A stretch of DNA of 64,000 nucleotides, taken from NCBI GenBank assembly GCA_000702025.1, contig JNKJ01000009.1, positions 219,520-283,519 on the forward strand, written 5' to 3'. The position numbers and the translations under genes are program-made. Of this stretch, positions 52,749 to 61,264 are shown piece after piece. This DNA comes from Blautia schinkii DSM 10518 (GTDB lineage Bacteria; Bacillota; Clostridia; Lachnospirales; Lachnospiraceae). The first letter of the stretch is position 1, and each line of letters begins with the position of its first letter. A model generated the notes under the pieces. That model saw nothing but the letters and a program-made list of their open reading frames with translations. It searched no databases and was not told where the DNA came from.

Positions 52749-53723
52749 TCAGTGTGACGCACCTCCCTGTTCATATAACGTACATGCCACAAAATGCCCT
52801 GGTTCTACCTCATTGAGCGGTATATCACGACCTCTGCACTTCTCAGTTGCCTTTGGACATCTGTTTGCAAAACGGCACCCCGGCTTCGGCTCAATGGGAC
52901 TGGTGAGCTCTCCCTTCATAACCTCCGTTGCCAATTTTTTTCCGGTCAGGTTCGGTACCGGTACTGCATCAAGAAGTCCCTGGGTATACGGATGCATAGG
53001 CTTTTTAAATAATTCTCCGGTTTTTGCATACTCTACACATTGTCCGAGATACATGACTACAATCTCATGACTGATATGCTTTACTACACTCAAATCATGC
53101 GTAATAAAGATGTAGGTTAATCCTTTTTCCTCCTGAAGATCCATAAGAAGGTTCAAAACCTGTGCCTGGATTGACACATCAAGAGCAGAAACGGGTTCAT
53201 CACAGACAATAAACTCCGGATTCATGGCCAAAGCACGTCCAATGCCAATTCGTTGTCTCCGGCCTCCGTCCAGCTCATGGGAATAGCTCTCCTCATAACG
53301 CTGTGCAAGTCCTACGGTCTTCATGATTTCACGGACACGCGCCTCATAGTCTGCCTTGTTCTTGCAAACCTTAAAATTCTTCAAAGGTTCTCCTATTAAA
53401 TCCCTTACATTTTTTCTTGGGTCCAGGGATGCAGATGGGTCCTGGAAAATCATCTGCATACGTTTCCTTATATCCATAAGCTGCTTGGCTGAATAGTTTG
53501 TGATATCTGAGCCATCATAAATAATCTGGCCTGAAGTAGCCTCATGCAAATGAAGAAGAACTCTTCCTAAGGTAGATTTCCCACAGCCTGATTCCCCCAC
53601 TACTCCAAGTGTGGTTCCCTTTTTTATCTTAAAATTCAGTCCGTCGACAGCATGGAGCATCCCCTTAGAGGTTTTGAAATATTTCTTTAAATCTCTGACT
53701 TCGATTAATACTTTGTTTTCCAT
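52749..53723 (-). CDS. oppF: Oligopeptide/dipeptide ABC transporter ATP-binding protein (OppF type)
   Basis: 324 aa. Walker A GESGCGKST, Walker B FIVCDEPVSALD, H-loop FITHDLSVV, and the C-terminal oligopeptide-ABC domain with CRFANRCP. The signature reads ELDGGRRQR rather than LSGGQ, a non-canonical form. Pairs with the OppD-type protein encoded just upstream. Last transporter gene, 14 bp before the hydrolase. Confidence 0.92.
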   Translation of the reverse strand: MENKVLIEVRDLKKYFKTSKGMLHAVDGLNFKIKKGTTLGVVGESGCGKSTLGRVLLHLHEATSGQIIYDGSDITNYSAKQLMDIRKRMQMIFQDPSASLDPRKNVRDLIGEPLKNFKVCKNKADYEARVREIMKTVGLAQRYEESYSHELDGGRRQRIGIGRALAMNPEFIVCDEPVSALDVSIQAQVLNLLMDLQEEKGLTYIFITHDLSVVKHISHEIVVMYLGQCVEYAKTGELFKKPMHPYTQGLLDAVPVPNLTGKKLATEVMKGELTSPIEPKPGCRFANRCPKATEKCRGRDIPLNEVEPGHFVACTLYEQGGASH

Positions 53724-53743
53724 CTACGATTCCTCCCGGGCTG

Positions 53744-54721
53744 TCAGACCTTTTTATCTTGAAATAAATGACATTTAATATAGTGTCCCTTTTCTACCTC
53801 TACTAACTGCGGCGCCTTTTTACATTTTTCCATGGCATATTTGCACCTGTCTGCAAAACGGCAGCCTTCTATTTTCACGGTCGGGTCAGGAATCAGGCCC
53901 TCTATTGTCTCCAATCGATGCGTATCCACATCCAGCTTTGGTATCGCATTAAATAATCCCTGCGTATAAGGATGCAGATGCTGTCCTCCGAATATATGCT
54001 CAGCCAAACCGACCTCTACAGCTTCTCCTGAATACATAACCGCTACCTTTTCACATGTCTGCGCCACAACGCCCAAATCGTGGGTTACAAGAATCATGGC
54101 TGTATTCATACGCTTCTGAAGTTCATTGATCAGTCCCAGCATCTGAGCCTGGATTGTCACATCCAACGCGGTTGTCGGTTCGTCCGCCAAAATAAGCTTG
54201 GGCTCGCACACAAGTGCAATTGCAATCACAATCCTTTGTTTCATACCGCCGGAAAATTCATGGGGATACTCATTTTTACGGTTGGCCGGTATTCCAACCA
54301 GCTCCATCATGTTATCCACAGCCTTTTCAAGCTCATCTTTATTCATATCTTTATTATGAATCTTCAGAACCTCTTTAATCTGGTCGCCTACCGTCATTAC
54401 GGGGTTCAAACTTGACATTGGGTCCTGAAAAATCATGGAAACAGTGTTTCCTCTCAAATCCCGGACCGTTTCTTCCGGCAGGGTCATCATGTCATTTCCG
54501 TCAAGCATGATTGTTCCTTCTGTTACCTCTCCGATTCCCTCTGGCAGCAGCCGCATCACACTCAGACATGTGGTAGTCTTTCCGGCCCCGGTTTCCCCAA
54601 CTAATCCCAGTGTCTCTCCGTAATCTAATGATAAGCTGAGCCCGTTCACTGCATATACCGTAGCAATTTCCGTATTATATTCCACACAGAGATTCTCGAT
54701 CTCCAGTAATTTTTCTGCCAT
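53744..54721 (-). CDS. oppD: Oligopeptide/dipeptide ABC transporter ATP-binding protein (OppD type)
   Basis: 325 aa. Walker A GETGAGKTT, signature FSGGMKQR, Walker B LILADEPTTALD, H-loop VTHDLGVV and the C-terminal GCRFADRC cysteine region of the Opp/Dpp subfamily, which can hold an iron-sulfur cluster in some members. All ATPase residues intact. Twenty bases from oppF and 17 bases after oppC. Confidence 0.92.
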   Translation of the reverse strand: MAEKLLEIENLCVEYNTEIATVYAVNGLSLSLDYGETLGLVGETGAGKTTTCLSVMRLLPEGIGEVTEGTIMLDGNDMMTLPEETVRDLRGNTVSMIFQDPMSSLNPVMTVGDQIKEVLKIHNKDMNKDELEKAVDNMMELVGIPANRKNEYPHEFSGGMKQRIVIAIALVCEPKLILADEPTTALDVTIQAQMLGLINELQKRMNTAMILVTHDLGVVAQTCEKVAVMYSGEAVEVGLAEHIFGGQHLHPYTQGLFNAIPKLDVDTHRLETIEGLIPDPTVKIEGCRFADRCKYAMEKCKKAPQLVEVEKGHYIKCHLFQDKKV

Positions 54722-54738
54722 AATGCTTATCCTTTCTG

Positions 54739-55638
54739 CTATGCTGTTTCCTTTTTCCTTGATTTTTTCTTTTTGCCCAGGGTTCCGCGGAGTTTAGGAT
54801 CCATCGCGTCACGAAGCGCATCGCCCACCATATTAAAGCAAAGCACAACGATCATAATAAACACACCCGGCGCAATCGCAATGACCGGATTAGAGCTCAT
54901 ATATTTATATCCATCGTTTACCATGCTTCCCCAGCTTGCTGTAGGAGGATTAATACCCATTCCTAAAAAGCTTAACGCTGCCTCATTTAAGATTGCATTT
55001 CCGAGATTCATTGTCATCAATACAATATTAGCGGAAATACAGTTGGGAAGGATATGTACTAATGTATTCTTCAGTTTTGACGCTCCGCAAAGCGTTCCCG
55101 CTGTAATATAGTCCATCTCACGCACTGTGAGCACTTGTCCTCTTGTTACACGGGCATAACTTGGAATCATACTGATTCCAATGGCGAGACAAATATTTCC
55201 AAGGCCCTTGCCAAGAATGCTTCCCAGGAACAATGCCATAATGATCATCGGAACAGACATCATCGCATCTGTGACACGCATGATAAACGCATCAATGATT
55301 CCGCCTGCCATGCCGGCGATCAGTCCCAGTATCATACCAATTCCACCTGCTACAAGCACAGAGACAAGACCTACGATAAAGGATACACGGCCGCCATAAA
55401 TAATGCGCGATAGCAGGTCACGCCCCATTGGGTCTGTTCCCAGCCAATGTTCCGGAGAAATGCCAAGCAGCATACTTTTCAAATCCTGCTTATAAGGATC
55501 GTAAGGTGAGACAAGAGGGGCAAAGACAGCAGACAAAATCATTAATGCCAGAATGATCAAACATACCACTACTGCCTTTCTGGCAAACAGCACTTTTACA
55601 ATCCGGGAGTTTTTTATTTTCTTCCATATTTTTTTCAT
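54739..55638 (-). CDS. oppC: Oligopeptide/dipeptide ABC transporter permease (OppC type)
   Basis: 299 aa, six membrane helices with the N-terminal OppC extension (residues about 10-60 including LVSPYDPYKQDL and HWLGTDPMGRDLLSRIIYGG, the classic OppC signature). EAA loop near residue 205-225. Lys-rich C-terminus (LGKKKKSRKK). Encoded between oppD and oppB in a compact run. Confidence 0.92.
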   Translation of the reverse strand: MKKIWKKIKNSRIVKVLFARKAVVVCLIILALMILSAVFAPLVSPYDPYKQDLKSMLLGISPEHWLGTDPMGRDLLSRIIYGGRVSFIVGLVSVLVAGGIGMILGLIAGMAGGIIDAFIMRVTDAMMSVPMIIMALFLGSILGKGLGNICLAIGISMIPSYARVTRGQVLTVREMDYITAGTLCGASKLKNTLVHILPNCISANIVLMTMNLGNAILNEAALSFLGMGINPPTASWGSMVNDGYKYMSSNPVIAIAPGVFIMIVVLCFNMVGDALRDAMDPKLRGTLGKKKKSRKKETA

Positions 55639-55665
55639 TGTATGTATCTCCTTCTGCTGTCTGCA

Positions 55666-56622
55666 TCAATCATTGCGGATTCTGGGATCGATTATTCCAT
55701 AAAGAATATCCACCACTAAGTTACAAACAGCTACCGCAATCGCAATGATCAGAACTCCATTTTCCACTACCATGAAATCACGGCCTTTAATTGCTGTAAT
55801 CATAAGATTGCCAAGGCCCGGAACCACAAAGATACTTTCCACTAATACAGTTCCGCCGATCATGCCGCCAAGCTGGACACCCATAACTGTGATGATTGGT
55901 ATCAATGCGTTTCTTAACTGATGTCTGAACGTAAGTGCCTTCTTTGTTACTCCTTTCGCCTTTGCAGTCGTCACATAGTCCTGTCGTATGACCTCCAGCA
56001 TAGAGGAGCGTGTCTGTCTGGTGAATTGGGCCAATGGTCCCATGGCAAGTACGGTCATAGGCAGTATCAAATGGGAAATATACTGCCACATTCCATCCGC
56101 TTTATTTCCCAGACCGGATGTAGGCAGGATTCCAAGCTTTAATGCAAAAAGCATGATCAGCAGCATACCGAACCAAAACATAGGCATGGACATACCGATA
56201 TTTGCAAAAAATGAAATAACTGTGTCAAGTCTGCTTCCTCTATTTTTAGCTGCCAAAATTCCAAGCACCACTCCAAACACGACCGCCAGTACAAAGGCCG
56301 GAAGCACTATAGAAAGCGTAACTCCAAGTCTCTGAAAAATAACTTCCGTAATATCCTTCTGTAACGCTACCGAACGTCCCATCTCTCCATGGAACAGACC
56401 GGCTATCCATTTGCCATACTGTACTAATGCCGGCTGGTCATATCCAAACATCTCTGTATAATGGGCAATCTGCTCTTCTGTGGCGTTCGCTCCCAAAAAA
56501 TTAACAATGGGATCGCCCGGTACAAGCTGCATCAATAAAAATACAAGCAAGGTAACGATAAAAAGTACGATCACAGACTGGACAATACGCTTTCCTATCA
56601 TTTTGAATAATTTTTTATTCAC
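55666..56622 (-). CDS. oppB: Oligopeptide/dipeptide ABC transporter permease (OppB type)
   Basis: 318 aa, six membrane helices. Family landmarks: FLLMQLVPGDPIVNFLG near residue 28, FTRQTRSSMLEVIRQDYVTT and AKAKGVTKKALTFRHQLRNA forming the EAA region near 205-240. It lies 103 bp after the binding-protein gene, separated from it by an 11-bp hairpin at 56643-56678. Confidence 0.92.
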   Translation of the reverse strand: MNKKLFKMIGKRIVQSVIVLFIVTLLVFLLMQLVPGDPIVNFLGANATEEQIAHYTEMFGYDQPALVQYGKWIAGLFHGEMGRSVALQKDITEVIFQRLGVTLSIVLPAFVLAVVFGVVLGILAAKNRGSRLDTVISFFANIGMSMPMFWFGMLLIMLFALKLGILPTSGLGNKADGMWQYISHLILPMTVLAMGPLAQFTRQTRSSMLEVIRQDYVTTAKAKGVTKKALTFRHQLRNALIPIITVMGVQLGGMIGGTVLVESIFVVPGLGNLMITAIKGRDFMVVENGVLIIAIAVAVCNLVVDILYGIIDPRIRND

Positions 56623-56642
56623 AGAGAAACCTCCAATTCTAA

Positions 56643-56678
56643 AATGTGGAGGCGGCTATTCACCGATGCCTCCACATT
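56643..56678 (-). terminator. Hairpin between oppA-type and oppB-type genes
   Basis: Perfect 11-bp stem AATGTGGAGGC/GCCTCCACATT with a 14-nt loop, followed on the minus strand by TTTAG. Likely a partial terminator or RNA-stability element favouring the binding protein. Confidence 0.6.
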
Positions 56679-56724
56679 CCACTATAACTGCTTAGTACAA
56701 CGCCTCCATTTTGCCATTTACTAT

Positions 56725-58278
56725 CTACTTGTCCAACCAGCAGTTCTCAATACTCCAGGTTGCTACGTGATCCACGCTTCTATTATCGTCCTTTACATAG
56801 TCGTACTTCAGAACCGGCTCATTCTGAACATATAACGGCTGTCCGAATAATGCGCTTCCTGTATCCGCATCATAGATGAGCTTCTGCATTTCATATTCCA
56901 GCTTGATTTTCTCTTCTTCTGTAGGAGCAACACGGATTTTCTCCAGCAATTCCATATGGTCCTCGGGATGCTGGATACCTTTTGCATAGAAAGCACCGTC
57001 TACGTCTAAGTGACGTCCCATATAGAGACCAAGGTCAGGAGCTACGGATGCGAAGTGTCCCATAATGCCTTCCCATGTACCAGTTGAATAGAGATTTACC
57101 TGTGCACTTTCATCAACAAGATTTACCTCACAACGGATACCGACCTCTGCCAGCATATTTGCCGCTGCTGTAAAATAATCTTTACTTCCTGCGTCTGTTG
57201 TAAAGGTAGTATCAAATCCGTCCGGATAGCCTGCTTCAGCTAAAAGCTCTCTTGCCTTATCCGGGTTATAAGTAATACCGTTGAGATTTTCATCAAAGGT
57301 AGGTGTTCCCGGTGCTGCCCACTGGTTCAAGGTTTTCAGAAGTCCATATCCAAACGCATCACTTAAAGCCTGGGTGTCAATCGCATAACACATTGCGCGG
57401 CGTACACGCGCATCCTGGAAAGGTCCTTCCAGAGCACTGTTTGGAATGATACCGGTCATAACAAGTCCCTGACCGGAAGTATTGCTTTCCACAACATACT
57501 TATCCTTTGAAATCAGATCATTGGCTACTGCAAGGTTATTCATAAGGATAATGTCATATTCTCCAGCTTCGAATGCAGAAGCTCTTGTTGTGGGTTCGTC
57601 AACAACATACATTTCTACTCCGTCAAGGTAAGGCTTACCTTCCTGCCAGTAATTCTCATTCTTTGCATATTTCACAGACACACCCGGTTCAAATTCTGTT
57701 ACCTGGAAAGCACCTGTTCCACAGGACGTATTTCTCAAGGTATCTACATCCTTTAAGGCTTCCGGAGACATATAATAAACGAAAAACCCGACTGCCTCCA
57801 AGGTGGAAGAGTTCCAGCTATTAAGGACCATCTTAATTGTATAGTCATCAACTACCTCACAGCTTGCCACATTTGCTGTCTCGTTTCTTTGACATTTCTG
57901 ATATTCTTCGATGTTTATCTTCACTGCTTCTGCATTAAAATCAGTGCCGTCTGCAAATTTTACGCCTTCGCGCAATGTCCAGGTGATGCTTGGTTCCTCT
58001 GCATCTGTTTCCCATTCAGTAGCAAGTCTTGGGATAATTTCACCTGAAGAATTATAATAAATCAATGATTCATAGGCTGTATTCAAATAAATCAATGATG
58101 CATTATTTGAATTCTCCGGTGTGTAACCTGGTGTGGATGTAACATTATGGGAAGCATACCTTACAGTTCCACCATAAACAGGCTCTTTTGTTTCCTCCGC
58201 AGAAACAGTTGCCGGTGCCAGGGCTGATGCCACAACTAACGTTAATGATAATGCCAAGCCTAACAGTTTTTTCTTCAT
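56725..58278 (-). CDS. oppA: Oligopeptide-type ABC transporter substrate-binding protein (SBP_bac_5)
   Basis: 517 aa. Signal peptide in residues 1-27 ending TVSA-EE, no lipobox cysteine. SBP_bac_5 features: EPSITWTLREGVKFADGTDF, GTGAFQVTEFEPGVSVKYAK, and DARVRRAMCYAIDTQALSDA. ATG 58278 has GGAGG seven bases upstream; an ATG two codons earlier is too close to that site. First gene of the operon and directly controlled by the LacI-type operators at 58312-58336. The family also transports sugars, opines and glutathione, so peptide specificity is not assured. Confidence 0.9.
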   Translation of the reverse strand: MKKKLLGLALSLTLVVASALAPATVSAEETKEPVYGGTVRYASHNVTSTPGYTPENSNNASLIYLNTAYESLIYYNSSGEIIPRLATEWETDAEEPSITWTLREGVKFADGTDFNAEAVKINIEEYQKCQRNETANVASCEVVDDYTIKMVLNSWNSSTLEAVGFFVYYMSPEALKDVDTLRNTSCGTGAFQVTEFEPGVSVKYAKNENYWQEGKPYLDGVEMYVVDEPTTRASAFEAGEYDIILMNNLAVANDLISKDKYVVESNTSGQGLVMTGIIPNSALEGPFQDARVRRAMCYAIDTQALSDAFGYGLLKTLNQWAAPGTPTFDENLNGITYNPDKARELLAEAGYPDGFDTTFTTDAGSKDYFTAAANMLAEVGIRCEVNLVDESAQVNLYSTGTWEGIMGHFASVAPDLGLYMGRHLDVDGAFYAKGIQHPEDHMELLEKIRVAPTEEEKIKLEYEMQKLIYDADTGSALFGQPLYVQNEPVLKYDYVKDDNRSVDHVATWSIENCWLDK

Positions 58279-58311
58279 TTCCATTCCTCCATATTTTAGT
58301 CTTATTTTTGT

Positions 58312-58367
58312 TACAACGTTGTACTAAAACGTTGTACTTATTATATCATAATAGCACTTTTTGTCAA
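58312..58367 (-). promoter_or_regulatory. Promoter and twin LacI-type operators of the opp-catabolic operon
   Basis: Minus-strand TTGACA (58367-58362), 16-bp spacer, TATAAT (58345-58340). Downstream lie TAAAACGTTGTA (58325-58336) and the perfect palindrome TACAACGTTGTA (58312-58323), both with the central CG usual in LacI operators, 13 bp apart and covering the start site. The LacI gene at 58516-59538 is adjacent. Confidence 0.8.
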
Positions 58368-58476
58368 TTAACCAAATTTGACATAATATTTGTAGTTTTT
58401 TTGTACATATATACCAGTAAAGTTGCGAATTTTACAGATAACTTATGCGTTAGATAAACCATGGATTTTAAGCAAG

Positions 58477-58520
58477 AAAAAACCGCCCTATAGTGCGATT
58501 AACTATAAAGCGGTTTTATT
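58477..58520 (-). terminator. Terminator overlapping the LacI stop codon
   Basis: AAAACCGC (58479-58486) pairs with GCGGTTTT (58510-58517) and an inner TATAGT/ACTATA stem extends it; followed on the minus strand by TTTTCTTGC. Confidence 0.75.
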
Positions 58521-59538
58521 TAAGACGATTTGTAGATGTTCTCTCAAACAATTCTGTATGAAAAAACTTTACTGCGGGTTCTTCCTGAAACGCATACATC
58601 CCGTCAATGAGAAACTGACAGCACTGTTCTGCCATCTCCTCTATAGGCATATTAATTACAGTAATCGAAGGAGAATTATATTTACTGCATTGTGGATCGT
58701 TATTGCCTACTGCAATTACACCGATTTTCTCTGGCACTAAGCTCTCTTCTGCCCAGGCGTTTACTAAACCTAAAGCAATAAAATCAGAGGAACAAAAATA
58801 GCAATCAGCCATTTCTGAAACATTTTTACTGATAATCTGCTTGCCACATTCAAATCCACCTTTGATGGAATTACCCGCATAGATAATCCGATTTTCTGGA
58901 ATCTCGATACCGTATTCCTCCAAACGTTGAAAAAAGCCTGCCTCTCGCATGGTTGCACCTGGAAAATTCTGTGTACCATGTATGACTGCCGGATGCCTGT
59001 ATCCTTTTTCATATATATGCTCGGCAGCCATAATGCCGATTTTTTTATCATCCACATTAACAGAGGAGTATCCCTGCAAAAGACGGTTATACAAAATTAT
59101 GGGCATCCGAAAGCTGCTGTGACTTAGGTATTCCAAATCGTCCTGATCAGCATTTGCGATAATCGCCGCATGAAATTCACCGTTTACAAAGCTTTCTTCT
59201 TCCTTTCTGAGATTACCCGTCTGATATGGATGTATTACAATACTCATATTTACATTTGCTTCTGTGATACGCTTTTGCACACCAAATAGAAAGCGATGCA
59301 TCATCATACTTCTATAGTCAAAATTCCAAAACAATGCGACTATATAATTCTGGGACTCTCCCCGCCGCAATGATTTAGCTGATACATTCGGAATATAGTT
59401 TAAGGCACTCATAGCCTTCAATACTTTTTCCTGTGTCTTTTTTGATATTTTACGCTCTTCCGATTTACCATTTGCTACAATAGATGCTGTGCTGAGAGAA
59501 ACACCAGCAAGCTCTGCAACATCTTTAATATTTGCCAC
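58516..59538 (-). CDS. LacI family transcriptional regulator
   Basis: 340 aa starting with GTG 59538 (GGAGG five bases upstream). N-terminal HTH: IKDVAELAGVSLSTASIVAN, hinge around SALNYIPNVSAKSLRRGESQ, then a periplasmic-binding-like effector domain. Its hinge lacks the usual N-x-x-A-R form (SAKSLRRG). Probably represses the opp-type operon through the CG-centred palindromes at 58312-58336 and is released by the imported compound or a product. Own promoter at 59680-59708. Confidence 0.92.
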   Translation of the reverse strand: MANIKDVAELAGVSLSTASIVANGKSEERKISKKTQEKVLKAMSALNYIPNVSAKSLRRGESQNYIVALFWNFDYRSMMMHRFLFGVQKRITEANVNMSIVIHPYQTGNLRKEEESFVNGEFHAAIIANADQDDLEYLSHSSFRMPIILYNRLLQGYSSVNVDDKKIGIMAAEHIYEKGYRHPAVIHGTQNFPGATMREAGFFQRLEEYGIEIPENRIIYAGNSIKGGFECGKQIISKNVSEMADCYFCSSDFIALGLVNAWAEESLVPEKIGVIAVGNNDPQCSKYNSPSITVINMPIEEMAEQCCQFLIDGMYAFQEEPAVKFFHTELFERTSTNRLK

Positions 59539-59679
59539 GTATTCCTCCGCCCTTCAAATTTTATATGATAATCCACTCCTACGATATCTGCGCGCTCTTC
59601 CATTTTGAATCAGATTTACAGCGTCGGGACTATCTTTAACCATCTACTTTGATGGCATTAATTGGAATTTCTACTATAT

Positions 59680-59708
59680 AATTTAATGCTTTGCAATATC
59701 TTTGTCAA
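59680..59708 (-). promoter_or_regulatory. LacI gene promoter
   Basis: Minus-strand TTGACA (59708-59703), 17-bp spacer, TAAATT (59685-59680). Confidence 0.55.
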
Positions 59709-59715
59709 TTCTTTT

Positions 59716-60408
59716 TTATTTCTTTCTCAGGCTTTCCCAGGCTATAACAATTTTCTCCCCGCCAAGCAGCTCCGCCTCCTTTTCCTGATGCGTAGAAAAA
59801 ATAAGGGTCCTCCCCCTGCGGTACTTTAGAATAAATTCTATCACCTGATCTCTTGTTCCCTCGTCCAGCCCGGTAAGGGGTTCATCCATAACAATAACAT
59901 CCGATTCTGCAAGCATAGCACGGGCTATGGCCACTCTTCGCTTCATGCCGCCGCTGTATTCCCCGACTTTCTGAATTAAAGCTTCCTTTGGCAGGATTTC
60001 TGCGAGGATTTCATTGATTTCTTCGATTCCTTTGATTACTTCTGTTCCCTCTGTTTTTTTGATTTCCTTGTCCCTTTCGGTCCCTTCAACTTTTTGCTTT
60101 TTTTGTTTTTTCCGTATTTTCCTTTGTACTGCTAATATATTCTCCGCTGCAGTTAAAAACTCAAAAAGCCGATTTTCCTGAAAGGCCGCAGAAAAATGCT
60201 TTCCCTCCACGCCCTCCATAGTTCCTCCGTCTTTCTCGACAATTCCCAACAGGATATGAAGAAACGTAGTTTTCCCACACCCCGAAGGTCCCATGAGCGC
60301 ATAAATCTTCCCATCCTGGAAAGTAAGGCTCCATTGGTCCAGTACCTTATGGTCTCCATAGCTTTTCGTAAGCTTCTCTATATTCACTTGCCCGCTTCTC
60401 CCTTCCAT
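59716..60408 (-). CDS. ABC transporter ATP-binding protein (SsuB/ThiZ type) with low-complexity insert
   Basis: 230 aa. Walker A GPSGCGKTT near 41-49, Q-loop FQEN, signature YSGGMKRR, Walker B VIVMDEPLTGLDEG, H-loop FSTHQEKEA. Between Q-loop and signature lies an extra Lys/Glu-rich stretch of about 35 residues (KKQKKQKVEGTERDKEIKK...) not usual in the family. GGAGGAAAAGC precedes ATG 60408, which overlaps the permease gene by 25 bp. No own promoter. Confidence 0.88.
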   Translation of the reverse strand: MEGRSGQVNIEKLTKSYGDHKVLDQWSLTFQDGKIYALMGPSGCGKTTFLHILLGIVEKDGGTMEGVEGKHFSAAFQENRLFEFLTAAENILAVQRKIRKKQKKQKVEGTERDKEIKKTEGTEVIKGIEEINEILAEILPKEALIQKVGEYSGGMKRRVAIARAMLAESDVIVMDEPLTGLDEGTRDQVIEFILKYRRGRTLIFSTHQEKEAELLGGEKIVIAWESLRKK

Positions 60409-61148
60409 GCTTTTCCTCCAAGACTTTTCAGTATGAGCAAAAACACTTTCTCAAATATCAGGCTTAGTAAAATGATTACCAGCGTCCAGGCAAAGAGGCT
60501 GTCGGTATTCAGATAAATCTTCGCCATATAGAGCCGTTCTCCAATGGAATGAGCCGGCACTCCGATAATCTCTGCAGCAACGCCTGACTTCCAACTCATA
60601 CCCAGTGCTACTCTGCAGCTACTGACGAGAAAAGGCAAAAATGCAGGCCGGTATATATATAGAAATTGTTTCCACGGCCTCATGCCGAACACCCTTGCCA
60701 CCTCCAACATTTTCTTGTCCACATGCGCAAGTCCCTGTCCCATATTAATATAGATAATGGGAAAAACCATAAGCAAAACTATGTATACCGACAGATTCCC
60801 TGACCCGGCCAGAATCAGAAGCAAAACCACAAAGGAAGCCACCGGCACGGATTTTGCCAAAGTAATCAGCGGTTCCAGAAGAATCTTAAGCCAGTTATAC
60901 CGGAATGCAAGACCTGCCATCAGCACTGCGCCGAAAAAAGCAGCCAGAAATCCTCCCATAATCTTCACAATCGTATTTTCTACTGATACCCAGAACTCTT
61001 TTCCCAGCATCTGCTCCCAGAGAGATTGAAGCATTTCCACCGGACCCACAAAAACAATAGAATCCTTCATGAATACTGCCACAGCCTGCCAGAGAATCAG
61101 CCAGAAAAGAATTGCCGCAGCTTTCTGCCACATTTGTTTTTTCTTCAT
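60384..61148 (-). CDS. ABC transporter permease (SsuC/ThiX type)
   Basis: 254 aa with about six membrane helices; EAA loop near residues 150-175 (MLEVARVFGMRPWKQFLYIY). ATG 61148 is placed six bases after GGGAG; an ATG two codons earlier directly abuts that site. Works with the ATPase overlapping its 3' end and the binding protein upstream. Confidence 0.88.
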   Translation of the reverse strand: MKKKQMWQKAAAILFWLILWQAVAVFMKDSIVFVGPVEMLQSLWEQMLGKEFWVSVENTIVKIMGGFLAAFFGAVLMAGLAFRYNWLKILLEPLITLAKSVPVASFVVLLLILAGSGNLSVYIVLLMVFPIIYINMGQGLAHVDKKMLEVARVFGMRPWKQFLYIYRPAFLPFLVSSCRVALGMSWKSGVAAEIIGVPAHSIGERLYMAKIYLNTDSLFAWTLVIILLSLIFEKVFLLILKSLGGKAWKGEAGK

Positions 61149-61206
61149 AACCATCTCCCGAAAACTTTTTTACATAAACAACCATGGACAGCGGATTCTT
61201 TCGCTG

Positions 61207-61252
61207 CTACGATTTTCAATCGTAGAAAAAGGAGGGGAAACTCTGCCCCTCC
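61207..61252 (-). terminator. Tandem hairpins between binding protein and permease genes
   Basis: GGAGGGG (61231-61237) pairs with CCCCTCC (61246-61252), followed on the minus strand by TTTTTC; a second hairpin CTACGATT-TTC-AATCGTAG occupies 61207-61225. Likely partial terminator between the SBP gene and the permease gene. Confidence 0.65.
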
Positions 61253-61264
61253 CAAATCTTTCGA

